The notes under the pieces: generated by a model
Databases searched by the model: none
What the model saw: the letters and a program-made list of their open reading frames with translations, nothing else
What the model was told of the DNA's origin: nothing
In this document: positions 1-10,566 of the stretch, piece by piece
Layout of the letters: each line of letters opens with the position of its first letter
Position numbering within the stretch: the stretch's first letter is position 1
Source: Xylaria sp. FL1777
Taxonomy: Eukaryota; Ascomycota; Sordariomycetes; Xylariales; Xylariaceae
DNA length: 39,175 nt
Reading direction: 5' to 3'
NCBI GenBank assembly: GCA_022578965.1
Contig: MU400804.1
Location: 1-39,175 of the forward strand
Made by a program: the position numbers and the translations under genes

Positions 1-1720
1 TAAAGCTAATTAAAATTTATTTAAATTATTAAAACTTAACAAAATTTATAACTACGCAAAAAATTATTAAACAACATAAAAATTAAATAGTTTTTCTTTT
101 TAAATTTAACTTTAAGATATGCTACATTAAAAAAAAAAAAAACATTTAAGTAAACATACTAAGCTAACAAAATTAAAAAAGATTTAAAGTTCTAAAAAAA
201 AATATTTAAGTATTATATACTTAAAGAAATAAAAGCTTAAAAATTAAAGTTATATTTAAAAACTTTACAAATATATAGCTATAATAAGCTTATAACTTAA
301 AAAAATTAGCAAAACTATAAAAACACAAAAAATTAAAAAAAAACAAGCTAATATATAAACATAAAGTTTATTTACTAAAATCTTTACAAAATAAGTTTAT
401 TAAAAAATTTTATAAATACTTATTATATAAACACTAAAAAGCAACAAAAATAATTAAATAACTATAAAAAAAATATAATTTTTTAAAACTATAAAACATA
501 ATTAAATTTATTGTAAAAAAGTATAATATTTATAATAAAGCTAAAGTAGCTTAATATAAGCTTTATAAACTATTATAACTTATATAAATACTTAAATAAA
601 TATAACATACTATTGCTTAAGATTTTATTATAGCACTACTTTTATTAACTAATTTATTTATAAAAATATAATATAATAAAATATAAGTTATTATTAATAA
701 ATTTACTAAATATGCTTATTTTTTACTGTTTAAAAAAAATATAATAGCTAAATAACTTATATATGCTTTTATATATTAATATTTAAATAAGCATAAGTTA
801 CTAAAAAAAATTGTTTTAAACTAAAATAAATTGTTTATTTTTAAGTTTAAAACTAGTTTTTTTAAACTTATTAGTATTAAACTAAAGTTTTTAATTGTTT
901 ATTATTTATAAATAAATAAACAAACAAAAAAACTAAACTAAATATTAAAGCAATATTTATAAAGTTATATTAACTATTAATAAAACAATTAAATAAAACT
1001 ATTATTAATAATATAAATTTTATATAATATATTAACAAACAAAAATATAAACATATTTTTACATAAAGCTATTTATAAATAGTAAGCAATTATTAAAAAA
1101 CAAAAAAAAACATTAATAAAAGCATTTGTTATTTTAACTATAATACTTTAAGCAAAAACTATTGTAATAAAAATTAAAACATTATAAGCTAAATTATAAC
1201 TATGTTTTTAGTTTTTATAACAATAAATGTTAATATACTATAACAGAAAACAAATTAAAAAACTAACTTTTAAAAAAAAAATAAAGTTTATTTGCTATAA
1301 TAAAAATAAAACGTAAATATTAATATTTTTTAAATTAAAACAAAACAACTAAGCAATAAATTAAAATTTAAAAAACTTAGCTTTTTTAAAATTAAAAAAA
1401 TTATTTTATTTACTAACTATAAACTATTATTACTAAAAAATATGCAAATTTACTTTATTTTTTATATTTTTTTACTAAAACTAGCATTTATTAAAATATT
1501 TATTAAAATATAACTAAAAATAAAAACAATTTAAAACGTTTATAAAGTTAAAAATATATTAAATTTCTGTTAAAACAACAATAATTTAAAGTATTTTATT
1601 AAATAAAAAAAATATTTATATGCTAATAATACTTAAAAACTTAAAAAACACTTAAAAACTACTAAAGTAGTTATAAGTTAGTTTTATTACTAATATTTTA
1701 ACTGCTTAAAACTAAAAAAA
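1..1720 (+). pseudogene. Gyp-A pol remnant: RNase H end, integrase, chromodomain
   Basis: In Ty3/Gypsy elements pol makes reverse transcriptase-RNase H and integrase. Here the sequence opens inside RNase H: codons from position 15 read I-Y-L-N-Y-stop-N-L, where the family has a hydrophobic-T-D-H-x-N-L motif, followed by F-I-T-T-Q-K and the aromatic F-N-F-K-I-C-Y near the domain end. The integrase core equivalent of the T-A-Y-H-P-Q segment is at about 894-930 (now I-V-Y-Y-L). The chromodomain lies at about 1541-1684. RNase H and chromodomain are in different phases, so at least one indel separates them. Stops sit where the family has Trp or Gln, as expected from hypermutation. It cannot encode a working protein. 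Confidence 0.85.
1541..1684 (+). other. Degenerate chromodomain (Gyp-A)
   Basis: The frame starting at 1541 gives Y-K-V-K-N-I-L followed downstream by L-K-Y-F-I-K-stop-K-K-Y. This is the chromodomain pattern of an early Y-x-V-E-x-I-L and a central L-x-W-K-G-Y, with Trp turned into a stop and Gly/Glu into Lys. In chromoviruses this C-terminal module of integrase binds methylated histone H3 and steers insertion to heterochromatin (family knowledge). The Gyp-B copy at 8344 keeps the Trp. Confidence 0.8.
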
Positions 1721-1769
1721 AAAAGTTAACTTTAAAAAAAACGCCTAAAAATTTTTAATTAAACTTAAA

Positions 1770-1791
1770 TAAAGTAGCTTTTGCTACTTTA
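1770..1791 (+). other. Hairpin after the pol frame (Gyp-A copy)
   Basis: TAAAGTAGC-TTTT-GCTACTTTA is a perfect 9-bp stem with a 4-base loop, just downstream of the pol remnant. The same place in Gyp-C (26029-26050) forms a perfect 9-bp stem with a different sequence. The Gyp-B copy (8573-8594) has two mismatches. It may be a transcript structure near the 3' end of the coding region; no function is shown. Confidence 0.55.
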
Positions 1792-1965
1792 GCTTGCTTT
1801 TTTTGTTATTTTTGCTTTTTTGCTAACACTTTTTGTTTTTTTTTAATACGCTTTATTTTATTTAATTTATTTAAGAACTAAAGCTTTTGCTAAACTATTT
1901 TAATATTTTTTGCTTTTAAAAAACGTTTTTATATATAAAGCTAAGCTAACTTATTTAAAATAAAA

Positions 1966-1970
1966 TTAAA
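1966..1970. repeat. Target-site duplication of Gyp-B, left copy (TTAAA)
   Basis: TTAAA directly precedes the 5' LTR of Gyp-B at 1971. It recurs at 9668-9672 directly after the 3' LTR. Joining the flanks with one copy restores the uninterrupted order seen in Gyp-B (near 8769) and Gyp-C (near 26227). Five bases is the usual length for Ty3/Gypsy integration. Confidence 0.9.
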
Positions 1971-2080
1971 TGTTACGAAATTAGCACAAAAATAGCCTTT
2001 AAAGCAGCTTAATGCCTTTATATATACTTTGCACCTCTTTTTTTGCTAGCTAAAGCTAAAGTTACATAATAACTTATTTA

Positions 2081-2182
2081 GCTTACTAAGCTTATAGTAA
2101 TTTAAAGCTTACTAAGCTTATAGTAATTTAAGGCTTACTAAGCTTACGGTAATTTAGTGCTTATTAAACTTGCAGTAATCCA
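2081..2182 (+). repeat. 26-bp tandem repeats inside the LTR, about 4 units
   Basis: Units begin at 2081, 2107, 2133 and 2159, each starting GCTTA(C/T)TAA(G/A)CTT and ending in ...GTAATTTA-like sequence; the fourth is diverged and slightly short. The same four-unit array is in the other LTRs (for example 9284-9385 and, reversed, in 32576-33069). Such arrays in the U3 part of LTRs are often regulatory; that role is inferred here. Confidence 0.85.
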
Positions 2183-2427
2183 AAAAAAGTTATTACTTTT
2201 TTTACCTTTTCTTTGTTTATATAATTATGCATTTTTATATTTAGTTATTTACTTAGTTTTAGTTTTTTAGCTATTAATTTCTTTATAACTACTAAGCACT
2301 AATATATTTATTACTTTTAATTCTTTAAGATTTTTATTAATGCATAGTAATAAAAGTACTTTAAAAACCTCCTTAATAAACTACTATTAAAAATCCTATT
2401 ATTATTTGCAAATTAAAACTTTAAAAG

Positions 2428-2459
2428 CAAACTTATTATATTAATATATAATAAGTTTG
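2428..2459. repeat. Inverted repeat near the 3' end of the LTR
   Basis: CAAACTTATTATAT, a TAAT loop, then ATATAATAAGTTTG: a perfect 14-bp stem ending 5 bases before the LTR end. All LTR copies keep the inner GTTATAT/ATATAAC-like pairs. In the least mutated copy (9174-9667) the outer part is imperfect. A hairpin or protein-binding role is inferred only. Confidence 0.7.
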
Positions 2460-2464
2460 TTATA

Positions 2465-3900
2465 CTTTAATAGCTTTTTAATTAATAAAACTTAATACAT
2501 AAAAACAAATATTAGTATAAAAAATTAAATAATAAACGATTTATAAAATAAACTTTTAAAAATATACTAAAGAAATATTTAAAAAACAAAAATGCTAAAT
2601 AGTATTACATAAATAAAACTTACTTAATAATTAATAAAACTAAATCTAAGTTATATTACTAAAAATAAAAAGTTAAAAATTAAGTTTAAAAATCTTAAAG
2701 ACTTTTAAAACTAGCAATATATTAAAACAATAAACTTTAGCATTTTTATTAGCTACTTTTATTAAAAAAAAAGCAGTAGCAAAAAAAAAAAAGTTAAGCA
2801 GTAGTAATAAAAAAAAACAAACATTAATGCTAGCATTATAAAGCAAACTAGTTGCTTTAACTTAAAAAACAGCTTAAATATTAAGCGTTATAACTTTTAA
2901 ACTAGCATAAATACTAGCTATAATAATTAAAGCAGCAATAATAATTGCTATAATAATAAATTAAAGCTTTAAACAAATAATTATATTATAACTAATGCTA
3001 ATATTATTACTAGCAAACTTAATGTTTACTTTTATTACTGCTATACTTAAAGTAATAACTTAAAATAAAAAACTTAACTTTTTACTATTATTACTGCTTT
3101 TATTATTAAAATTATTTATAATATTAAAAATGCTAAACATTAAAAGTTTTAAACTTATTGCTTTAAAGCTTTATAATAAATTTATAAATATAAAAGCCTT
3201 TTTAATTTATACTAAACTTTATTTAAAATAGCACTTTATTATTATTACAAAAAAAAACCAAAAAGTAATAATTACTTTATAATTTTTATTAAAAAAAGTA
3301 CTAAAATAGTTTAAATTTATTTTAAAAAATTTTCTAAAAGCTAATAAATTAACTGACTTTAAGCCAAAAACAAAAAAAATTTTTAAAAATTACGTTAAGT
3401 TTAAAAATTAAATAAAAGCATTATTTAAAAACTCTTAAAAAGCAAAACACGTAAAAAAAGCATTTTATTGCTTAAAACAAACAAAAGCAGTAATAAATTA
3501 TGCTATAAAATTTAAACAATTAGCAGTAATTTTAAAATTGCTTAAGCTTATATTATTTTATTTATTTTATAGTAAACTTAAAACTTAAGTTTAAAATAAA
3601 TTATATAAAATAAATAAACTAGCAAAAATTAATATGTATATTAATATAGCTATTATATTTAATTAATAATTATTTAATTAGTACTTTAAAACTAAAAAAA
3701 CTAAAAAAAACAAAAAAAAGAATACTTAAAAAAGTATTAAATAAAAATTTAAGCAAATTAGTAAAATTTAAAAATAATAATCTTAAAATATATTTAAAGT
3801 TAAATGTTATAACTATAAAAAAAAAAACACTTTTAAAAATAATGCTAATTTAAAAAAAAAACAAAAAAAAAAGCTATAAAAAAAAAAAGATTTTTTAACC
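2465..3900 (+). pseudogene. Gyp-B gag remnant with zinc knuckle
   Basis: Gag is the structural protein that packages element RNA in a virus-like particle. The diagnostic part is a zinc knuckle at 3805-3845. It reads C-Y-N-Y, lysines, H, then C, which is the C-x2-C-x4-H-x4-C spacing with the second Cys changed to Tyr. A run of 11 A here, against 12 in Gyp-C, shifts the frame inside the knuckle. The Gyp-C copy (21263-21304) keeps all four ligands. Upstream sequence aligns with Gyp-C but I recognise no further motif, and the start codon and gag/pol boundary are not determinable. Edges are approximate. Confidence 0.7.
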
Positions 3901-6900
3901 TAAAAAAAAAATATAAGTTATAAAAATTTAAAACAACAAAAAATAATAAAGCAATTTAAAAAATACGTTTTTAAAGCAAAAATATAAAGTTGCTATTTTA
4001 AATTAAAACAAAAATATTATATTAAACAAATTTAAATGTTTTATTTATACAAGTTAAAATAAATAAATATATAAATACTATTTAAAAGTTTTGCAGTTAT
4101 TAAAACAAATTGCAAAAAAATATATTTGCTATATAAACAATTAAAATTATTTAATATATAACTTAAAAAAATAGTTTAATTAAAAGTAATAAACAATAAA
4201 AAGTAATAAATTAATATAATTAATAAACTTATAAAACTATAAAAACTTTAAACTACTAAAGCTTAAAATATAGCTTAAAAAAAAATTATGTTTAAAAAAA
4301 TAAAACTATAATTATAAATAGTATAATTATTAAACTAATTATAAATTATTAAAACATTTAGTTGCTAAATAAACCTAAAAAAATAAAACTTATAAAACTT
4401 TAAAACAAAAACAAATAAAATTAAAAGCTATAAAAAACATTATAAAAAAAGAACTAATAAAAATAAACAAAGTATTTTTATAGCTTAAACTGCTTTAAAT
4501 ATAATAAAACAAAAAAGCATTAAGAATTAGTACAAAAACTAATATATTTTAAAAACTAAAGCTAGCAATTTAACTAATTGCTAAAAGTTATTATTATAAT
4601 AAAACTATAATAAAAAACAATAATAATATTTTATGCTTAAAAAATCTAAAATATAATAAAGTACTATAAAATTACTATATAATATATTATTGCTATTAAT
4701 ACTTATTTAATAAATTAAAAAATAATTAATTTTTTAAACAAATTATAAAAACAAAAATATAAAACTTTTATAAATTAAAATAGTTAATTATAACTATAAT
4801 TTATTATAAAGATTTATAAAGATTTATAACATTTAAAAAAAATTTTAATTATACTTATAATATTAGTTTAAAAAAATGTAAAAATAACTATTATAAATAT
4901 TACTAGCTAATTAAAGCATAATTGTACTAAAAAATAATTACTAAAAGCAAAAAAGCTTAAAAACTGCAATTTAAAGCTTGCTTAAAAGCAAAAATAAAAC
5001 AAAGCGTAATAATATTTAAAGTGCAAAATAAAACAAGCATTTAAACATTTAACAAAAAAAAGTTAAAAAACAAAATAAACATTTGCTAAAAAAACAGCAA
5101 ATAGCTAAAAAAACTAAAGCTTTACATAAAGTTTAATGCAATAATTAGCAAAACTAATTTAAAATTAAACTTATATATTAAAAAAAAAAATATAATACTT
5201 TAATTAATTTAAAAGCATAAGCTAACATAATTTTACTTAAAGTAATAAAACAAAATAAAATTTCTTAAAAATACAAGCAAAAATCCTAAAAGATTAAAAG
5301 ATTTAATAAAAATACTTCTAGCTATAATAATAGTTGCATACTTAAAAAAACTAAACCTTTTAATATATTTATATAAAAACATAAAAAATAAATTATATTA
5401 AATATTGCTAATATATTTAATTATAACATTATTTTAGAAATATTATAGCTAAAAACTAGCAACTTTTTAATTTAATAAAAAGTAAAAACTATTAATTAAA
5501 AAAATAAAAAACAAAGCAAAAAAATCAGAAAAATTGCAAAAAAAATCCTGAACAAAATACTAAAAATATATTATAGATTTTATAAACTATTTAAAAAAAA
5601 AAAAAAAAAAAGAACTTTTTAAATATAGCTTATAAAATTATTATATTTTTATTAAGGAAAAATATTAACTAAAGCTTTATTAAGTATATTATATAAGCTT
5701 AAATAAAACAAACGTTTTATAAAAATATATTTAAAAAAATCTAACAAAAGGATTTTTAAAAGAATTTTAGTTATTTGTTAAATACTTTATAGTGCTAATA
5801 CTTAAAATAAAAAATAAAAAACAACTAATTAATAAAAAAAGAAAACTAGTATAACAAATAATAGTTAATTATTAACTATTAAACATAATTATTATTGCAA
5901 ATAAATATTTTTTTATTTTGCTAGTAACTATAAAAAAAAATATTAGCTAAGCAAAATAGTTTATAGCAATTAATATTTTAAATAAATATTATGCTATTAA
6001 AATAGCTAAAAAAAAAAAATAAAAAACTACTATATAAACAATATATAGATTATATAAGTATATAGTTATATTATAAGGACTATAAAACGTATTAGCTAGC
6101 TTTTAATACATAATAATAATGATTTTATAGAAATTTTTAAACAAATTTATGTTTATTTATTTAAATAATATCTTAATTTACTTTAAAACACTAAAAAAAC
6201 ATAAAAAACATGTAATTTAAATGTTAAAAACACTTAAACAAGCAAAATTACAACTTAATACAAAAAAATATATATAGCATACATAAAAAATCAACTTTTT
6301 AAAATTTATAATTACCTTAAAACAAATATAGATTTAATAATTAAAAATTAACATAATACAAAACTAGAAAATATTTAACTTAGCTATTATTATAAATATA
6401 TAATAAGCATTAAGATTTTTGAACTATGTTTAAATGTTAATTTAAAACTTTAAAAAAATGGCATTTTACTTTACAAAATATATAAAAAAAAAATATAAAA
6501 GAAAGTTTTTTTTAATTTTAAAAAAAGCCTAAAAAGCTTTTAAAAAACTAAAACTAAAAATTATTTTTAACCTTATAGTTAAACTACTTAATTTATAAAA
6601 AAAAAAAAGCTAAAAATAAATGTTTTAAATAATATAATTATAGAAGTTTTAAAACAACTAAAAAACAACAAAAAATAGCACTTAATAGCTTATTATTTTA
6701 AAGTACTACAAAATGCAGCATTATAATACTTAATATATAACAAAGAACTGCTTGCAATTATTATAGCACTTAAAAAATAAAAACTATTTTTTATAAAAAC
6801 TATAAAGCTAATTAAAATTTATTTAGATTATTAAAACTTAACAAAATTTATAACTACGCAAAAAATTATTAAATAACATAAAAATTAAATAGTTTTTTTT

Positions 6901-8520
6901 TTTAAATTTAACTTTAAGATATGTTACATTAAAGAAAAAAAAAACATTTAAGCAAACATACTTAGTTAATAAAGTTAAAAAAAATTTAAAGTTTTAAAAA
7001 GAAATATTTAAGTATTACATTTTTAAAAAAATAAAAGCTTAAAAGTTAAAATTATACTTAAAAACTTTACGAATATATAGCTATAATAAGCTTATAACTT
7101 AAAAAAATTAGTATAACTACAAAAACATAAAAAATTAAAAAATAACAAGCTAATATATAAATATAAAGTTTATTTATTAAAATTTTTATAAAACAAGTTT
7201 ATTAAAAAATTTTACGAATACTTATTATATAAATACTAAAAAGCAACAAAAATAATCTAACGATTAAAAAAAAAATACAATTTTTTAAAACTATAAAACA
7301 TAGTTAAATCTATTATAAAAAAATGCAATATTTATAATAAAGCTAAAGCAGCTTAATATAAGCTTTATAAACTATTATAACTTATATAAATACTTAAATA
7401 AATATAACATACTATTGCTTAAGATTTTATTATAGTATTACTTTTATTAACTAATTTAGTTATAAAAATACAATATAATAAAATATAAGTTATTATTAAT
7501 AAACTTATTAAATATGCTTACTTTTTACTGTTTAAAGGAAATATAACAGCTAAATAACTTATATATGCTTTTATATGCTAATATTTAAATAAGCATAAAC
7601 TACTAAAAAAAATTATTTTAAACTAAAATAAATTATTTATTTTTAAGTTTAAAACTAGTTTTTTTAAACTTATTAGTATTAAACTAAAGTTTTTAACTGC
7701 TTATTACTTATAAATAAATAAACAAACAAAAAAACTAAACTAAATATTAAAACAATATTTATAAAGTTATATTAACTATTAATAAAACAATTAAGTAAAA
7801 CTATTATTAATAATATAAATCTTATATAATATATTAATAAACAAAAATATAAATATATTTCTGCATAAAGCTGTTTATAAATAGCAAACAACTATTAAAA
7901 AACAAAAAAAAACATTAATAAAAACATCTGCTATTTTAATTATAGTACTTTAAGCAAAAACTATTGCAATAAAAATTAAAACATTATAAGCTAAACTATA
8001 ACTATACTTTTAATTTTTATAACAACAAATGTTAATATATTATAATAAAAAACAAACTAAAAAACTAACCTTTAAAAAAAAAAACAAGGTTTACTTGCTA
8101 TAATAAAAAAAAAATATAAACACTAATATTTTTTAAATTAAAACAAAACAACTAAGCAATAAATTAAAATTTAAAAAACTTAGCTTTTTTAAAATTAAAG
8201 AAATTATTTTATTTATTAACTATAAACTATTATTACTAAAAAATATGCAAATCTACTTTATTTTTTATATTTTTTTACTAAAACTAGCATTTATTAAAAC
8301 ATTTATTAAAGCATAACTAAAAATAAAAACAAATTAAAACGTTTATAAAATTAAAAATATACTAAATTTTTGTTAAAACAACAATAATTTAAAGTATTTT
8401 ATTAAATGGAAAAAATACTTATATACTAATAATATTTAAAAACTTAAGAAATATTTAAAAACTGCTAAAGTAATTATAAGTTAGTTTTACTGCTAATACT
8501 TTAACTGCTTAAAACTAAAA
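3901..8520 (+). pseudogene. Gyp-B pol remnant (RT, RNase H, integrase, chromodomain)
   Basis: Pol copies element RNA into DNA and integrates it. RT: codons 5867-5884 read N-Y-stop-L-L-N (family D-Y-R-x-L-N), and 6158-6169 read Y-L-N-N, the Y-L-D-D active site with both Asp changed to Asn, followed by I-L-I-Y. RNase H: N-K-E-L-L-A-I at 6739-6759 (family D-K-E-L-L-A-I) and I-Y-L-D near 6817, which keeps an Asp that Gyp-A and Gyp-C have lost. Integrase: T-A-Y-Y-L-stop at 7696, the T-A-Y-H-P-Q segment, then K-Q-T-K-K where the family has G-Q-T-E-R. Chromodomain at 8344-8487. RNase H, integrase and chromodomain share one phase while RT is in another, so one indel lies between 6170 and 6739. The protease between gag and RT was not recognised. 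Confidence 0.88.
8344..8487 (+). other. Chromodomain at the C terminus of Gyp-B pol
   Basis: The frame from 8344 reads Y-K-I-K-N-I-L near the start, then L-K-Y-F-I-K-W-K-K-Y (I-K-W-K-K-Y at 8401-8418), ending near I-I-S-stop-F. Spacing and aromatic residues fit a chromodomain (Y-x-V-E-x-I-L ... V-K-W-K-G-Y ... I-x-x-F). The Trp codon TGG at 8407-8409 survives here but is TAA in Gyp-A and Gyp-C. It places the family among the chromoviruses. Confidence 0.85.
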
Positions 8521-9173
8521 AAAAAAAGTCAACTTTAAAAAAAGCGCTTAAAAAATTTTAATTAAACTTAAATAAAGCAGCTTGTACTACTTTAGCTTGC
8601 TTTTTCTATTATTTTTGCTTTTTTACTAGCGCTTTTTGTTTTTTTTTAATGCGCTTTATTTTGTTTAGTTTATTTAAGAACTAAAGCTTTTGCTAAACTA
8701 TTTTAATACTTTTTGCTTTTAAAAAACGTTTTTGTATATAAAGCTAAGCTAACTTACTTAAAATAAAGTTAAAGCTATTTTAAACTCGTTTTAATTTTTT
8801 TTAAACTAAAAATAGCTGTTGTTTTGTTTGCTTTTTTTCTTTTTTAAAACAACAGTATTTAAAAATTATATTGTTAATTAAATTAATTAAAACTTTTAAT
8901 TTATTATAGAAATAACTAGCACGTACGCATTTAAAACAACAAAATATATTATTTATTATTTTGCACGTTAATAACTAATTAAAGCAGCAAAAGCAAAGCA
9001 TAACTTTATAGCTAGTAAAGTTAATAAAAAAAGCAAAAACAAGTTTTTGCTTTGTTTTAAATAAGCAGTTAGTTTTTTTAATGCGCTTTAACATTATAAC
9101 ATACAAAAAAAAAAGAAAAAAAGAATACTTACGGAAAATTATTAAAACAACAATTTTAAAAAAAAAGAAATAA
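8521..9173 (+). other. Gyp-B 3' internal non-coding block with polypurine tract
   Basis: No reading frame is recognised between the chromodomain and the 3' LTR. It holds the hairpin at 8573-8594, T-rich stretches and a ~405-bp block (8769-9173) also present in Gyp-C (about 26228-26629), in the tail of Gyp-A (9668-10072) and in part in Gyp-D (33070-33313, reversed). The last ~17 bases before the LTR are an A-rich purine run (AAAAAAAAAGAAATAA), a likely polypurine tract for plus-strand priming. Confidence 0.75.
8573..8594 (+). other. Hairpin after the pol frame (Gyp-B copy, imperfect)
   Basis: TAAAGCAGC-TTGT-ACTACTTTA: same site as the perfect hairpins in Gyp-A and Gyp-C, with two mismatches caused by G-to-A change in the 3' arm. 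Confidence 0.5.
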
Positions 9174-9667
9174 TGTTACAAAATTAGCACAAAGGTAGCT
9201 TTTAAAGCGGCCTAATGCTTTTATATATACTTTGCACCTTTTTTTTTGCTAGCTAAAGCCAAAGTTACATAATAACTTATTTAGCTTACTAAGCTTATAA
9301 TAATTTAAAGCTTACTAAGCTTACAATAATTTAAAGCTTATTAAGCTTATAGTAATTTAGTGCTTACTAAACTTGCAGTAATTTAAAAAAAGTTACTACT
9401 TTTTTTACTTTTTCTTTATTTATATAATTATATATTCCTATATTTAATTATTTACTTAGTTTTAGTTCTTTAGTTATTAATTTTTTTATAACTGCTAAGC
9501 ACTAATATATTTATTACTTTTAATCTCTTAAGACCTCTATTAATACATAGTAATAAAAGTACTCCAAAAACCTCCCTAACGGACCACTGTTAAAGATCCT
9601 ATTATTACTTGCAAATCAAGACCCTAAGAGCAAACCCGTTATATTAATATATAACAGGTCCGTTACA
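9174..9667 (+). repeat. 3' LTR of Gyp-B (least mutated LTR)
   Basis: 494 bp, TGTTACA...CGTTACA, with intact TG...CA ends. It keeps far more G and C than the other five LTRs, for example CCCTAAGAG near 9633 where its partner at 1971-2464 has CTTTAAAAG. Because the two LTRs of one element start identical, the differences read out the mutation process directly. The four-unit 26-bp array is at 9284-9385. Confidence 0.95.
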
Positions 9668-10072
9668 TTAAAGCTATTTTAAGCTTATTTTAATTTTTTT
9701 TGAACTAAAAATAACTATTGTTTTGTTTGCTTTTTTTTTTTTTTTAAACAATAATACTTAAAAACTATATTATTAATTAAGTTAATTAAAACTTTTAATT
9801 TATTATAAAAATAACTAGCGCATACATATTTAAAACAACAAAACATATTATTTATTATTTTATATATTAATAATTAATTAAAGCAGTAAAAATAAAGCAT
9901 AACTTTATAACTAATAAAATTAATAAAAAAAGCAAAAATAAGTTTTTATTTTGTTTTAAATAAGCAATTAGTTCTTTTAATGCGCTTTAATATTATAACA
10001 TATAAAAAAAAAAAGAAAAAAAAATACTTACGAAAAATTATTAAAACAACAATTCTAAAAAAAAAGAAATAA
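9668..10072 (+). mobile_element. Gyp-A, 3' internal block resumed after the Gyp-B insertion
   Basis: Begins with the second TTAAA copy (9668-9672) and continues with the block that follows TTAAA in Gyp-B (from 8769) and Gyp-C. It ends in the A-rich purine tract next to the LTR at 10073. It is the direct continuation of 1-1970. Confidence 0.88.
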
Positions 10073-10566
10073 TATTACAAAGTTAACGCAAAAATAGCTT
10101 TTAAAGCAGCTTAATGCTTTTATATATATTTTGTACTTTTTTTTTTGCTAGCTAAAGCTAAAGTTACATAATAATTTATTTAGCTTATTAAGCTTACAGT
10201 AATTTAAAGCTTATTAAGCTTATAGTAATTTAAAGCTTACTAAGCTTATAGTAATTTAGTGTTTATTAAACTTGCAGTAGTTTAAAAAAAGTTATTATTT
10301 TTTTTACCTTTTTTTTATTTATATAATTATGTATTTTTTATACTTAATTATTTACTTAGTTTTAGTTTTTTAGCTATTAATTTTTTATAACTGCTAAGCA
10401 CTAATATACTTATTACTTTTAATTTCTTAAAACCTTCATTAATGCATAGTAATAAAAGTACCCCGAAAACTTTCCTAACGGACTACTATTAAAAATCCTA
10501 TTATTACTTGCAAATCAAAACCTTAAAAGCAAACCTGTTATATTAATATATAACAAGTTCATTACA
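10073..10566 (+). repeat. 3' LTR of Gyp-A
   Basis: 494 bp, starting TATTACA (TG changed to TA) and ending CATTACA. It carries the 26-bp array and the terminal inverted repeat. It ends Gyp-A; the matching 5' LTR lies left of the window, so the insertion duplication (right copy expected at 10567-10571, TAAAC) cannot be confirmed. Confidence 0.9.

Larger units (their letters stand above)
1..1970 (+). mobile_element. Gyp-A, 3' internal part of a Ty3/Gypsy chromovirus (left segment)
   Basis: This is the 3' half of a chromovirus whose 5' half lies left of the window. It aligns base for base with 6803-8769 of Gyp-B and about 24257-26226 of Gyp-C. The segment stops at 1970, where a second copy of the same family (Gyp-B) has inserted. 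The missing end of Gyp-A, its ~400-bp 3' block and LTR, resumes at 9668. The 5 bases TTAAA at 1966-1970 recur at 9668-9672 as the target-site duplication. Order seen: end of RNase H, integrase, chromodomain, then a T-rich 3' non-coding stretch from about 1720. All frames are broken by stops from C-to-T/G-to-A change. Confidence 0.88.
1971..2464 (+). repeat. 5' LTR of Gyp-B
   Basis: 494 bp, starting TGTTACG and ending GTTATA (originally TG...CA). It is followed directly by the Gyp-B internal region, whose start at 2465 matches Gyp-C at 19919. It contains four 26-bp tandem units (2081-2182) and an inverted repeat near its 3' end (2428-2459). It is more AT-enriched than its partner LTR at 9174-9667, though the two were identical at insertion. 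Confidence 0.93.
1971..9667 (+). mobile_element. Gyp-B, complete hypermutated Ty3/Gypsy chromovirus
   Basis: A complete element: 5' LTR 1971-2464, internal region 2465-9173, 3' LTR 9174-9667, total 7697 bp, flanked by TTAAA duplications. It inserted into another member of its own family (Gyp-A). The internal region shows, in order, a gag zinc knuckle (3805-3845), reverse transcriptase (about 5630-6250), RNase H (about 6640-6960), integrase with its core near 7600-7900, and a chromodomain (8344-8487), all on the + strand. Length and order match Gyp-C (7699 bp) almost exactly, so decay was by substitution with very few indels. It has no open gag or pol and is immobile unless helped in trans. 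The family assignment rests on domain order and motifs that I translated by eye. Confidence 0.93.

Noticed and set aside
2081..2182. CRISPR-like array (regular 26-bp spacing)
   Set aside because: Units are contiguous without spacers, occur in every LTR, and the setting is eukaryotic.
2465..2490. Primer-binding site after the 5' LTR
   Set aside because: The position is right, but the sequence is too mutated to match any tRNA 3' end with confidence.
8769..10566. Tandem duplication of a ~900-bp block-plus-LTR unit
   Set aside because: Explained more simply by Gyp-B inserted in Gyp-A, shown by the TTAAA duplication at 1966-1970 and 9668-9672.
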